Source: Planktothrix tepida PCC 9214
Lineage (GTDB): Bacteria; Cyanobacteriota; Cyanobacteriia; Cyanobacteriales; Microcoleaceae
Direction of reading: 5' to 3'
Length of the DNA: 64,000 nt
NCBI RefSeq assembly: GCF_900009145.1
Contig: NZ_LN889813.1
Location: forward strand, 11,929 to 75,928
In this document: piece after piece, positions 48,001 to 56,830 of the stretch
Numbering within the stretch: the first letter of the stretch is position 1
How the letters are laid out: each line of letters starts with the position of its first letter
Program-made: the position numbers and the translations under genes
The notes under the pieces: generated by a model
Database searches by the model: none
What the model was told of the DNA's origin: nothing
Seen by the model: only the letters and a program-made list of their open reading frames with translations

Positions 48001-49947
48001 ATCTAAACACTCTTTAATAAATTGGTAACAGCTTTGTCGTTGTTGTTGATCTTTACAAGCAAAGAAAAATTCCTCAAACTGATCAAAAATAATCACCACC
48101 CAAAAGTTTTGATTAACTAAACTTCTAATTTGTTCCAATATTACGGCTTGACTATTCAGTTCTGAGGAATCTAAGTCAATATTTTTAACCTCTCTAATGC
48201 CTTTGGTGAAAGCACGAGAAAAGTCTTGATTCAAATTAGTATAAACTTGCAGTAAAACCGGAATAAAACGACGAGTATCCAAAGACGCTTTCCGCAACTC
48301 TGGAATAAAACCGGCTTGTAAAATTGAACTTTTACCTACTCCAGACTGTCCATAAATCACCGTTAGTTTACAATCATTTCGGCTAATCCGTTCATATAAC
48401 CAATTCACAACTGATAAACGACCCGATGCGGTAATTTCAGGATTAATAATTTTTTCGTTTTTCATAGGAGGTAAACCGGGATTACTAATGGTTTGAATAT
48501 GTCCGAGTCGTCCGGCTCCGATAAAAGCTCTTAATCTGAATTGTTGCTCAATTTCCCGACGTTTTTGTTTAATTTCATAGGCTTTTAAATATTCCCCTTT
48601 TTCAAAATACAAATCATGTAATAGTTGTAAAATCTGAATATAAAGGTCGGGGTCATATTGGGGTTTGGTTCGAGCTTGAGCTTTTTCTAGGATTTTAATG
48701 GCATCTTGAGATTGCTTTAATTTTTGATTGGCTTGCGCTAGAGCTACCAAATACCATCCCTGATGATAGCAGGTTTCCCAATCTAAAATCAACTGTTCAT
48801 CCGAGGTTTGAGGATGATAATTAGAGGCGGTTTGAACTAATAAATTTTGTGCTTTCTCAGCTAAATTTTTGGCTTCCTGCCAACAACTTTTAGCCAGAGA
48901 TACTTCTGCTAAAAAATGATATCCTCGTGCTTCTCGAAAAGGATAAGTATAGATGCGGTTATAATAAATAGATTCTTTGGCTACGGTTTCTAATTCTTGC
49001 CATTTTTTTAATCCGAATAATACATCCGCTAAAGCATTAATAAATTTAGCCACTAAATCCCAACGATTTGCCCGTTTAAAGGTTTGAATAGATTGAGTAT
49101 AATAAGAATTAGCTTGCTCATAAGCATATTCTTTTTCGGCTCGATGTAAAATGCCATAGCTGTGCCACCAAAAGCCAATATAAAATAATAATTGACCATA
49201 ACGAATTAAATTATTAGTTTGTTGCCAAAGTTCTAAACTGCGTTCATAATGTTTTAAGGCGACTTGATCAGAATGCTCAGAAACTCGACCCAATACAAAT
49301 TCTAAACTTGCTTCTAATTCAATATTTAAAGGTTCTCCCCGTTTCTGTAATTCTTGATAAGCGGCTTCTAATTCCAATCTTAATGGAGAACCTAACTCTA
49401 AATTAAAATAAGAATTATTTAAAAAAATACCCGCACCACTATCTAACACTTTAGCAGAAACTTGATCTGCGGTTTCTTGAATAAAATTTAATAGATCTTC
49501 TGTACTAATTTCAAACTTAAGTGCTGTTGACCAACTATAAAAATCAGGAGCTAACCGAATTAAAGTGTGTAACAGAGAATCCGTTACCCAAAAGACTAAA
49601 GGACAGCGAAATTGACGACGAAATTCCTCGCGCATTTGGTTCATGATTTTAATCAAAAGATCCAGTTGTTCGTTAGATTCTAAACCGGATACAATTAAAC
49701 CTTGAGGTGGTATTGGTTCTGCGTCAATGACTTGTACTAAAGCGTTATAAACATTAATAACCTCGGAATCTAAAACCACAGATTTAATTAAGTTAGGATG
49801 TTGATGTTGCAATTGTTTAATAATTATTTCTTTAACAATCCCATGATTGCAGTGAGCTAAAATCAAAGAAAAATCATCATTAAATCTTTCAAAAATACGA
49901 TTTAAAGTTTTTAAAGAATTTTGATTTATTTGTTGTATTTCTTGCAT
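45097..49947 (-). CDS. TPR-STAND NTPase-WD40 signalling protein (1616 aa)
   Basis: Four parts in order. Residues about 1-170 resemble a degenerate ATPase-like domain without a P-loop. About 185-470 is a TPR-type helical region (SLELWQQTNNLIRYGQLLFYIG and similar). About 505-870 is a STAND NTPase: P-loop YGQSGVGKSSILQ near 528, Walker B-like VVIIFDQFEEFFF near 625. A membrane segment follows at about 893-915 (SIIIGSGMALLFTLALGF). Residues about 985-1575 hold 14 WD40 repeats (GHQ ... SFSPDGQ-IASAS-D-T-KIW), enough for two seven-bladed propellers. STAND proteins act as ligand-triggered switches; related ones serve in stress signalling or phage defence. No effector domain is evident. Confidence 0.85.
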   Translation of the reverse strand: MQEIQQINQNSLKTLNRIFERFNDDFSLILAHCNHGIVKEIIIKQLQHQHPNLIKSVVLDSEVINVYNALVQVIDAEPIPPQGLIVSGLESNEQLDLLIKIMNQMREEFRRQFRCPLVFWVTDSLLHTLIRLAPDFYSWSTALKFEISTEDLLNFIQETADQVSAKVLDSGAGIFLNNSYFNLELGSPLRLELEAAYQELQKRGEPLNIELEASLEFVLGRVSEHSDQVALKHYERSLELWQQTNNLIRYGQLLFYIGFWWHSYGILHRAEKEYAYEQANSYYTQSIQTFKRANRWDLVAKFINALADVLFGLKKWQELETVAKESIYYNRIYTYPFREARGYHFLAEVSLAKSCWQEAKNLAEKAQNLLVQTASNYHPQTSDEQLILDWETCYHQGWYLVALAQANQKLKQSQDAIKILEKAQARTKPQYDPDLYIQILQLLHDLYFEKGEYLKAYEIKQKRREIEQQFRLRAFIGAGRLGHIQTISNPGLPPMKNEKIINPEITASGRLSVVNWLYERISRNDCKLTVIYGQSGVGKSSILQAGFIPELRKASLDTRRFIPVLLQVYTNLNQDFSRAFTKGIREVKNIDLDSSELNSQAVILEQIRSLVNQNFWVVIIFDQFEEFFFACKDQQQRQSCYQFIKECLDIPYVKVVLSLREDYIQYLLECTRQGYLEIIGNNILDRNILAYIGNFTREEAKSVIQSLTERTQFVLEPALIEELVEDLAEDSGDIRPIELQVVGSQLQTQRITTLKQYQQAGRKQKLVEDYLDEVIRDCGSTNKSLAELVLYLLTDENNTRPLKTRADLVREIKELANHFENINENLDTVLKIFVLSGLVFILPEIPAERYQLVHDYLVSLIRQNRSLVILEELDIERKKRKQAEAKNKELWQLFIRSIIIGSGMALLFTLALGFWRISEGKNKQVNLALENTKYTALTTENNQLEALLTLVTAGKLLSPQRPKSAIEQETQSKLSLAVQVIQEQNILDGHQKNSVLSVSISPDNQLIASASDDQTIKIWTPKGKLIKTLEGHQKSVWFVTFSPNSQIIASASKDNTIKLWTKNGILIRTLQGHTDEVKWVSFSPDGQQIASASKDKTVKIWSLDGRLLQTLNGHQKPVLSVVFSPNGQLIASSSEDGIINLWTRQGKLIQTIKAHSKPIWSISFSPDSQIIASASDGKTVKLWNRDGQLIRTLEGHQQAVNSVAFSQDSRLIATGSTDEMIKIWTKEGSLISSLQGHKDSINQVSFSKQEERLFSASKDGTVRIWNLKALPKIIQLKDYKIYSSSFSHQNSNLVASPGRDLRIKDDTKDDVVVLWTLNGEVQKTFRGHQNTVNNVSFSPDGKSIASASQDKTVRIWNIDSEKFITLPHQSPVWSVVFSPDSQLIATASDDQSIKIWDIHGTLKQTFKGHQGAINDLSFSPDSQILASASEDKTVKLWNVNQKNLIPPLTGAQIRFNSVSFSPDGQWIAASKDGESIAIWKKQNSAWKPLQTSVVLGKHWKPIYEVNFSPNSKILASASADGTIKLWDVNGSLITTLKPSLEPILSVNFSPDGQTLVGLQKSEPSRISIWKIDTNQINQDTDSLLTQACIQLKDYLETNPNISGRNKKICDEFKSSP

Positions 49948-50249
49948 AAATTTTGGGTTTTTTTCTTCCTCATCATGATCATGACTATACTCAGTCTTTA
50001 AATAGGGAAGTTTAAGTTCTGTAAATGACCTAACCCTTTTCTTGTAGATCCTTACACCCTAAAATTATTGATTCTTTTAGGTTTATTTATCCCTATTTAC
50101 TGAGTACAGCGATTGATTCTTCAAGTCAGGAACTGAAATGCACCCAAAATTACAATCTCAGTTTGTTCATGAATGCAGTGGTCTTGATTGTTCTATTCTA
50201 ACGGGTGAGGGGAAATAATGACATCTCCTTTAACTCCCGATGGGTTTGA
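49948..50249. other. Non-coding stretch upstream of the STAND gene
   Basis: 302 bases between two genes of the same strand. It should contain the STAND gene promoter. Nothing else convincing is seen. Confidence 0.4.
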
Positions 50250-51446
50250 TTAGAGTGCATCTAATTCTTCTGTAATAACACGACGCATAATTTCTGTGAC
50301 TTCTGCCGCCATCCGAGCATCTAACTGCAACGCTTCTGGGGTGCAATCATTAAAATTAGCTACGGGAATTACCCCTCTTAAGGTGAGTGCTAAAGTCCGA
50401 AATTGAGCCGATTTTCCGTTACCTAAAGCTAACGGGTCAATAAACTGTACAAATGCCATATAACAAGCTTCTACAGTTTGCCGAGTTTCACTATTTCCAT
50501 AACCCATTTTAGAAAGAATAACTGGAGCCGTAATCACTTCTTGAATTCCCAAGGTTTCTAACGCAACATCTACATAACGAGCCGTATCTTGACCCATGGC
50601 TAAAATCAAAGAATTTAATGTTTTTTGTTGCAGGTTAGGAAGTTGACATTCCGCAGGAAGATAAGCGTGCCACCCTATCAAAGAAATCAAACGAGTTAGA
50701 TCATAAGCTGAGACCAAATTGTCACCTTTAGGAGTGTCTGTAACAGCTTTAATCAGGGTATTTTGAGTAGTTCGATCAAAAATGATCGGATTTTGGATTG
50801 TGGGTTGTTCTCCATAATCTCCTTGAAATTTCAAAGTGGAATTTCCTGTAACTTTTTGAAACCAGGCTTCCAAATTAGAACGAGTTTCAAACCGTTTAAA
50901 AAGTGCTGCTAAGGAGTTAGACGTTGCCAAGTTTTCTTGATAGCTGACAATATCTTGAATAGCTAAATCCAGGGGAAATTTAACCGTTATATTTTTGGCA
51001 TCTTTCAAATCTAAGTTTTTAATATCCCCTTGAGGAAAGAGTTGATCAATTTTACTTAAAGTATTCACAACCGGAATAATTTTAGTAGAACTCCAAAATT
51101 GTGCGGTTTTGAGCGGATTTCTCCCCATCCAAATAGTCTTCAGTTCCCCCGCTTCAAATTTTCCTAAACTAATACAAGCTTCTTCAATTTGAGGATGGAG
51201 AAAATCTAAACCTTGTTCATCAATATAAGGAATGTTACCTAAAACGGGATAGGAGGTATATTGTAAGGGTTTTCGTGTTAAAGATTGAGAATAATTGGGA
51301 ATACTATTTTTATATTTAGATTGTTCAATTCCCCGATCTAAAAAAGCAAGTTTATCGGCATTTGCTCCGACTTTTTGTTCAATTTGAAGAAACTTATCAA
51401 AGACTTGTTTTCTGTTTTTAGCTTGTTCTAAATGATCGTTATTCAT
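50250..51446 (-). CDS. Unknown protein with a possible SxxK serine-hydrolase motif
   Basis: About 398 residues from ATG 51446, chosen for AAGGAG nine bases upstream (a frame from 51554 adds 36 residues). There is no signal peptide. The segment IWMGRNPLKTAQFWSSTKIIPVVNTLSKI, with SSTK, resembles the SxxK active-site helix of beta-lactamase/penicillin-binding folds. The C-terminal half (SLILAMGQDTARYVDVALET, LGNGKSAQFRTLALTLRGVIP) fits no family I know. A serine hydrolase-like fold is possible but unproven. It stands between the STAND gene and coxC. Confidence 0.55.
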   Translation of the reverse strand: MNNDHLEQAKNRKQVFDKFLQIEQKVGANADKLAFLDRGIEQSKYKNSIPNYSQSLTRKPLQYTSYPVLGNIPYIDEQGLDFLHPQIEEACISLGKFEAGELKTIWMGRNPLKTAQFWSSTKIIPVVNTLSKIDQLFPQGDIKNLDLKDAKNITVKFPLDLAIQDIVSYQENLATSNSLAALFKRFETRSNLEAWFQKVTGNSTLKFQGDYGEQPTIQNPIIFDRTTQNTLIKAVTDTPKGDNLVSAYDLTRLISLIGWHAYLPAECQLPNLQQKTLNSLILAMGQDTARYVDVALETLGIQEVITAPVILSKMGYGNSETRQTVEACYMAFVQFIDPLALGNGKSAQFRTLALTLRGVIPVANFNDCTPEALQLDARMAAEVTEIMRRVITEELDAL

Positions 51447-51636
51447 CAATGATGTCTCCTTAGTTAGTTTTATAGTGGTTGTCAGAAAGGTGAGAATATA
51501 ACAATGATGAACCGTTAACGCTTCAACATCCCGTTCACAAAGTTCACCTTTCACAATATCCAGATTATCCTTTTCGGTTTCAAAGGTTTCAGGGAATTAA
51601 TCTTGATCATATTCATCGTGACCCCAAATTGACAAT

Positions 51637-51658
51637 AAAAAAACCCCGGAGGGGGTTT
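51637..51658 (-). terminator. Intrinsic terminator after coxC
   Basis: On the minus strand AAACCCC pairs with GGGGTTT around a 4-base loop and runs into seven T. It lies 28 bases past the coxC stop and would end the coxB-coxA-coxC transcript. Confidence 0.88.
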
Positions 51659-51685
51659 GAGGATAACGTTGATTTGGGATCAGAT

Positions 51686-52321
51686 TTACAACAGATACAA
51701 CAAAATAAACAGAATAATCCAAACCACATCAACAAAGTGCCAATATAATTCCGCCGCTTCCGGGCCAAAATGGGATTGTTTGCTGTAATGAGTGGCTTTG
51801 CGTCCCCGCCAAAGAACGGCTAAAATTAACAAGACTCCAAAGGTAACGTGCAACCCGTGAAACCCCGTTAACACATAGAAAGAACTGGCGTATAAATTAG
51901 TGGTTAATCCAAAAGCTAACTGACTGTATTCATAGGCTTGGCCAGCTAAGAAGGTTAACCCCATAATCGCCGTAGCAATAAACCAATTCCGCAACCCCGC
52001 AACATCATTTTTCTTAATAGCGGCAGTTCCTTGGTTCATAACAAAACTACTCGAAATCAGAACCACCGTGTTAATCGCTGGAAGCAATAATTCTCGTTCA
52101 GTGCCTTCCGGGGGCCAAACGGGAGACATGGCTCGATAAATTAGATAAGCAGAGAATAAGCCTAAAAAGATCATACTCTCTGCAATCAGGAAGACAACAA
52201 CCCCTAACATTCGTAAATCGGGGTGTTCTTCGTGTTCATGTCCAGAGGCGGTGGCCTCCTGTTCGTATCCAAGAACGGTTTGAGACTCGTTAATTGCTGA
52301 ACCTTGCATGAATTGACTCAA
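51686..52321 (-). CDS. coxC: Cytochrome c oxidase subunit III
   Basis: A 211-residue subunit III with five membrane segments. HPDLRMLGVVVFLIAESMIF near the start and GFHGLHVTFGVLLILAVLWRG, ELYWHFVDVVWIILFILLYL at the end are characteristic. It is the last gene of coxB-coxA-coxC and is followed by an intrinsic terminator. A block of GGAACAG heptamers lies between it and coxA. Confidence 0.94.
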   Translation of the reverse strand: MSQFMQGSAINESQTVLGYEQEATASGHEHEEHPDLRMLGVVVFLIAESMIFLGLFSAYLIYRAMSPVWPPEGTERELLLPAINTVVLISSSFVMNQGTAAIKKNDVAGLRNWFIATAIMGLTFLAGQAYEYSQLAFGLTTNLYASSFYVLTGFHGLHVTFGVLLILAVLWRGRKATHYSKQSHFGPEAAELYWHFVDVVWIILFILLYLL

Positions 52322-52326
52322 TAAAA

Positions 52327-52359
52327 GGGAACAGGGAACAGGGAACAGGGAACAGGGAA
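52327..52359. repeat. GGAACAG heptamer repeat (coxA-coxC gap)
   Basis: About four and a half tandem copies of the 7-base unit ACAGGGA, in unbroken register, next to the coxC start. Confidence 0.93.
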
Positions 52360-52387
52360 GAAATTGATTCCGAGTTCCCGATGTTGT

Positions 52388-54160
52388 TTAATGACTAGGA
52401 TCATTAATGTCTTTTTCGGGTTCAACAACCGTTGTTGAACGGTCGTCTGTAAATACTGTAGAAGATTTGGCTTGAGACATGGGAACACCGACTTCTTTGG
52501 GACGCGCTCCAGCCATTTGTTTTAACCGTTGACGAATGGCTAGGGTTTTGCGACTTCCGTAGTCATAGGGCCCAGTTTTGAGAACGGGAGTAACAAGGAA
52601 ATTTTCAATCGGAGGAGGAGAAGATGTCATCCATTCTAGGGTTAAAGCTTCCCAAGGATTATCAGGAGCTTTTGGCCCTTTGAACCAACTCCACGCCGCA
52701 TTAATTAAGAACGGAATAGTCGAAACAGCCAAAATATAACTACCAATGGTACAAACCTGATTCAACGTTGTGAATTGGGGGTCATACATCGCCACCCGAC
52801 GGGGCATTCCTTGTAATCCTAAAGCGTGCATGGGCATAAAGGTCATATTTGTACCCACAAACGTGAGGACAAAGTGAACAATTCCCCACGGTTCGTTCAT
52901 CATCCGTCCCGTCATTTTCGGGAACCAATGATAAATTGCGGCAAACACCCCAAACACCGCACCCCCAAACAGAACATAGTGGAAGTGCGCCACGACAAAA
53001 TAGGTATCGTGAACGTGAATATCAAAGGGAACCGAAGCCACCATAATTCCGGTGACACCGCCCATCACGAAGGTGGAAATAAACCCCATCGCAAACAGCA
53101 TGGCACTGTTGAGACGCAGTTTACCCCCCCAAATCGTCGCTAACCAGCCAAACACTTTGATTCCAGTGGGTACAGCAATGATCATCGTCGTGATCATAAA
53201 GAACATCCGTAACCAACCCGGAGTTCCACTGGTAAACATATGGTGCGCCCAAACAATTAAGCCTAAAAAACTAATGGCTAAACTGGAATAGGCGATCGCT
53301 TGATACCCAAAAATCGGTTTGCGGGCATGAACAGGCAGAACATCAGAAATTACCCCAAAAAAGGGTAAAACCATGATGTAGACCGCCGGATGGGAATAAA
53401 ACCAGAATAAGTGCTGATAAACAACGGGATCACCGCCCCCAGTGGGGTTAAAGAAACTGGTTCCCGCGAGTAAATCAAAAGATAAGAGAATTAACGCCGC
53501 GGCGAGTACCGGAGTTGATAGAAGAATTAAAGCAGAGGTGGCGATCATTGCCCAACACAATAGAGGCATATCGTTGAGCCCCATAGTTGGAATTCGCATT
53601 TTAAAAATCGTCACCGCGAAATTTAATCCCCCCAAAATCGAAGAAGTTCCCAACAATAAAACGCTGAGAATCCAAATTTCTTCCCCAACTTTACCCGACA
53701 ATAAACTCAGAGGCGGATAGGATGTCCAGCCTGCTTTGGGAGATTCAAATAAGAAACTTGCCAATAACAAAGTACCGCCGGGAGGAATTAACCAAAAGGC
53801 AACAGCGTTTAACCGGGGAAACGCCATGTCTTTAGCCCCAATCATTAAGGGGATCAAATAGTTGGCTAATCCTGCACCCGCCGGAACGATCCACAAAAAG
53901 ATCATTACGGTTCCGTGTACCGTAAATAAGCTGTTGTAGAGTTCAGGACTGACAAAATCAGGATCGGGAGTTGCTAGTTCCGTGCGAACCGCCGTTGCTA
54001 AAGCACCCCCAACTAAATAAAAGAAAAATGCCGTCACGAGATATTGAATCCCGATGACTTTGTGATCGTGACTAAAACCAAAAAAATCTTGCCAACGTCG
54101 TTCCTGCTCATGATGAGGTTTCGGAACATTAGCCGTGAGATCTAGTTGTGCTTGTGCCAT
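52388..54160 (-). CDS. coxA: Cytochrome c oxidase subunit I
   Basis: A 590-residue haem-copper oxidase subunit I with about 12 membrane segments. Haem and CuB ligands are in FTVHGTVMIFLWIVPAG, the HPAVYIMVLPFFGVISD segment and HDTYFVVAHFHYVL. The polar C-terminal tail is typical of cyanobacterial CoxA. With CoxB and CoxC it forms an aa3-type terminal oxidase in the thylakoid or plasma membrane. Respiration by such oxidases can also lower oxygen around nitrogenase; that link here is inferred only from proximity. Confidence 0.95.
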   Translation of the reverse strand: MAQAQLDLTANVPKPHHEQERRWQDFFGFSHDHKVIGIQYLVTAFFFYLVGGALATAVRTELATPDPDFVSPELYNSLFTVHGTVMIFLWIVPAGAGLANYLIPLMIGAKDMAFPRLNAVAFWLIPPGGTLLLASFLFESPKAGWTSYPPLSLLSGKVGEEIWILSVLLLGTSSILGGLNFAVTIFKMRIPTMGLNDMPLLCWAMIATSALILLSTPVLAAALILLSFDLLAGTSFFNPTGGGDPVVYQHLFWFYSHPAVYIMVLPFFGVISDVLPVHARKPIFGYQAIAYSSLAISFLGLIVWAHHMFTSGTPGWLRMFFMITTMIIAVPTGIKVFGWLATIWGGKLRLNSAMLFAMGFISTFVMGGVTGIMVASVPFDIHVHDTYFVVAHFHYVLFGGAVFGVFAAIYHWFPKMTGRMMNEPWGIVHFVLTFVGTNMTFMPMHALGLQGMPRRVAMYDPQFTTLNQVCTIGSYILAVSTIPFLINAAWSWFKGPKAPDNPWEALTLEWMTSSPPPIENFLVTPVLKTGPYDYGSRKTLAIRQRLKQMAGARPKEVGVPMSQAKSSTVFTDDRSTTVVEPEKDINDPSH

Positions 54161-54165
54161 TTTAT

Positions 54166-54197
54166 CAGTTATCAGTTATCAGTTATCAGTTATCAGT
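54166..54197. repeat. CAGTTAT heptamer repeat (coxB-coxA gap)
   Basis: Four perfect tandem CAGTTAT copies plus CAGT directly before the coxA start. A further isolated TCAGTTATCAGTG lies at about 54219. Confidence 0.93.
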
Positions 54198-54335
54198 GTA
54201 AGAGTTAAGAGTCTCAATCAGTTATCAGTGTTAGAGCCATCAGTCTAATCAATAAAATCAAGATTTTGTTGATTAAAACTGAGTGTAACGACTGATTACT
54301 GATTACGGGCGAGGGAACCCCGCCCCTACTCCTGA

Positions 54336-55316
54336 TTACTGATGATGAATTTGACCGATTACATCAGAATTGATGCCCATTTCATCGGCGTAGGGTGCTA
54401 GAAATTCACCATCGGGTAATTCTGCGGGATTGACAGCAATGGCTTGTTGTAGGTTGGTTGCACTGGCAACAGCATTTTCAGCTACCCAAGCGGCATAATC
54501 TTCCGGGGTATCGACAATCATTTGCGATCGCATCGCCCCATGATAACCGCCACACAACTCCGCACAGACAACGGGATAGGTTCCGACCTTAGTGGGTGTA
54601 AATCGCAGTTCTGTGATCCGACCGGGGATTGTATCTTGCTTTAAGCGCAATTGCGGAATCCAAAAGGCATGGATTACATCTTGGGCGGTCATGTTTAACT
54701 GCACTTCTTGACCCACAGGTACATGAAGTTCCCCAGAGGTAATACCTGTCTCTTTGTAGTTAAAAATCCAGGCAAACTGCAACCCGGTAACATCCACATT
54801 AACAGCGGCGACTTTCCCTTCTTTATCGGGAGATGCCCCAATTCCCAAGGCGATTTGGGTAAATTCTGGGGGTTGTTGATCGTCGATTAATGGGGCTGCC
54901 ATCGCCGATCCATTCATTTTGCTGTGGGCGTGCATAGAATGTTGGGACATCGCCATCGGATCAAGGCCACCCATGTTGTTATAGATTTCAAAACTATAAA
55001 TACCAATCCCCAACACCACAACCGCCGGGATCGCTGTCCAGACAATTTCTAGGGGAATATTGCCGTGAATGGGTGCAGCATCGGTGGTGTCATCTTTTTG
55101 GCGACGAAATTTAATTAAAGAAACCAGCAGCACGCCTTCAACGAGAAGCACTAACCCAAAGCTGATGGTCATCATCAGGTCAAATAATCCATCGACTTCA
55201 GCCGCTTCTGCGGAGGCTGCAACCGGTAATAAATTATGGTTTTGACCATACCAGAGACTAACGAGAGTAATCCCGATCCCCACCAGCAAAGTCAAAATTG
55301 AACTTGGAATGATCAC
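54336..55316 (-). CDS. coxB: Cytochrome c oxidase subunit II
   Basis: A 326-residue subunit II with two membrane segments (about 5-22 and 47-69) and a periplasmic or lumenal cupredoxin domain. The CuA site is visible as CAELCGGYHGAM near residue 253, with His in VIHAFWIPQLRLKQDTIPG near 212. A Met/His-rich linker (AMSQHSMHAHSKMNGS) lies near residue 125. It accepts electrons from cytochrome c6 or plastocyanin. It is the first gene of the operon, and divergent from ctaA. Confidence 0.95.
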   Translation of the reverse strand: MIIPSSILTLLVGIGITLVSLWYGQNHNLLPVAASAEAAEVDGLFDLMMTISFGLVLLVEGVLLVSLIKFRRQKDDTTDAAPIHGNIPLEIVWTAIPAVVVLGIGIYSFEIYNNMGGLDPMAMSQHSMHAHSKMNGSAMAAPLIDDQQPPEFTQIALGIGASPDKEGKVAAVNVDVTGLQFAWIFNYKETGITSGELHVPVGQEVQLNMTAQDVIHAFWIPQLRLKQDTIPGRITELRFTPTKVGTYPVVCAELCGGYHGAMRSQMIVDTPEDYAAWVAENAVASATNLQQAIAVNPAELPDGEFLAPYADEMGINSDVIGQIHHQ

Positions 55317-55676
55317 GCCTAGTCCTCCTTATTAAGCATTTCCAACACAGAGATCGGATAGGAAGATGCTGTCATTTACACGCTTGTTTAATCTTAGTAG
55401 GTGGTTGAGAAACCTGAACACCAGGGTTTATTTTCTGTCTAAAACCCTCCTTCTACCGTAAAGCACATCACAAATCCCTAGAAGGATAGGAAGTCAGATT
55501 CACAGATTTTCTTAAGAATTTGGTGAATAGCCAACAGTCAATGGTTAACCGACACCCCTAAAATCAGAAAACTTTCTAAAAGTCTGTTCATCTAGGGATT
55601 GCATCGTTAACTTAGATAGGTAGAATCAACCATCATGTTTTAATAATTGCAATCTCAAGTTAAATGGGTAGAACTC
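55317..55676. promoter_or_regulatory. Divergent promoter region, coxB / ctaA
   Basis: 360 bases between the oxidase operon and haem A synthase gene. It should hold both promoters. No repeat or further gene is seen. The divergent pairing of oxidase and haem-A genes suggests shared control. Confidence 0.5.
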
Positions 55677-56615
55677 ATGGCCAATACTGTCCTTAACAAT
55701 GCCAGTTTATCAACTGTAGAGACGCAACAGAGCGGATCTCTGCCGCAGGATATAATCCGGCGTTTACTTTGGAAACTGAGTATTGCCACGTTACTGCTAA
55801 TGGCGGTTGGGAGTGCCACGCGAGTCATGAATGCTGGGCTGGCTTGTCCTGACTGGCCGTTGTGTTATGGGGAGTTTGTCCCCGCAGCCCAGATGAATTT
55901 TCAAGTCTTCTTGGAGTGGTTTCATCGTCTTGATGCTGCTGGCATTGGACTGGGTACAATCGCCCTTGTGGGGTTATCCGGGTGGTACAGACGGGAGTTA
56001 CCTTCATGGTTGCCTTGGGCTTCCCTGTTTGCCTTAGCGTTAATTGTATTTCAAGGGGTTTTAGGCGGACTCACGGTGACAGAATTGTTGCGTTTTGATA
56101 TTGTTACCGCCCATTTAGGAACCGCCTTATTGTTTTTCTCAACCTTGCTCGTTATCGGTTGTCTTCTCTTACCCTATCAAGGTACGGGTAATGTTGGAAA
56201 GCTAACCGGGATCAGTATGACCGCAGCAATTTTAGTTTACTTCCAAAGTATTTTAGGGGCGTTAGTCGGTTCTCAATGGGCTTTACATCAATGTTTGGGG
56301 TCTTCTCAACTGTGTACCGTGATGAATAGCCATATTATTGGGGTGGTTCCTCCTACCCTAGCCACATTAACTCTAGTTATTTTCGCTTGGCGGACATCTG
56401 CCTTGCATCCCCTACTCAGAAAATTAGCCAATATGGCAGGAGCTTGTTTAGTGGCTCAAATTCTTTTAGGGGTGGCAACGTTTTACTTGCGTTTACAAGT
56501 AGAACCCCTCACGGTTGCCCATCAAGCAATGGGAGCTACACTCCTCGGAACTCTCATCTGTTTTAGCACTCTAGCCCTACGGGATCAACAATTATCAGTT
56601 ATCAGTCAACAGTAA
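55677..56615 (+). CDS. ctaA: Haem A synthase CtaA
   Basis: About 312 residues from ATG 55677; a TTG 30 bases earlier is a weaker choice. Eight membrane segments are predicted. SATRVMNAGLACPDWPLCYGE, with its Cys pair, FHRLDAAGIGLG and TAHLGTALLFFSTLL, and a second half with HQCLGSSQLC and AHQAMGATLLG, match the two-fold CtaA/Cox15 layout. It oxidises haem O to haem A for the aa3 oxidase. Its last residues (LSVISQQ) are encoded by a CAGTTAT-type repeat. Confidence 0.92.
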   Translation: MANTVLNNASLSTVETQQSGSLPQDIIRRLLWKLSIATLLLMAVGSATRVMNAGLACPDWPLCYGEFVPAAQMNFQVFLEWFHRLDAAGIGLGTIALVGLSGWYRRELPSWLPWASLFALALIVFQGVLGGLTVTELLRFDIVTAHLGTALLFFSTLLVIGCLLLPYQGTGNVGKLTGISMTAAILVYFQSILGALVGSQWALHQCLGSSQLCTVMNSHIIGVVPPTLATLTLVIFAWRTSALHPLLRKLANMAGACLVAQILLGVATFYLRLQVEPLTVAHQAMGATLLGTLICFSTLALRDQQLSVISQQ

Positions 56616-56744
56616 TCAGTGAGCAGTTTTTAGTTAAAAGTGATTAGTTAAGAGTGAGTTAGTTAAGCGTTATTCGTCATCATTTTTACTGAATATTCAA
56701 TAAAAATTCACCATTAACAATTAACAGCCAACTTTTCACTAATG

Positions 56745-56804
56745 ACTGATAACTGATAACTAATAACTGATAACTGATAACTAATAACTGATAACTGATA
56801 ACTG
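56745..56804. repeat. ATAACTG heptamer repeat (ctaA-ctaB gap)
   Basis: About eight tandem copies of ACTGATA/ACTAATA in 7-base register, the inverse orientation of the CAGTTAT blocks. Together with copies at 56590-56605 in the end of ctaA, they could pair in RNA across the gap. Confidence 0.93.
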
Positions 56805-56830
56805 TCAACAAATTTTATAGGTCAGAATTC

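Noticed and set aside
50139..50219. A 26-residue frame (starts MHPKLQSQFVHEC) in the gap upstream of the STAND gene
   Set aside because: No ribosome site, too short, and no supporting context; it could be a remnant but cannot be supported.
52826..53720. Plus-strand frames opposite coxA
   Set aside because: They are the antisense of a strongly conserved gene, lack ribosome sites and resemble no protein family.
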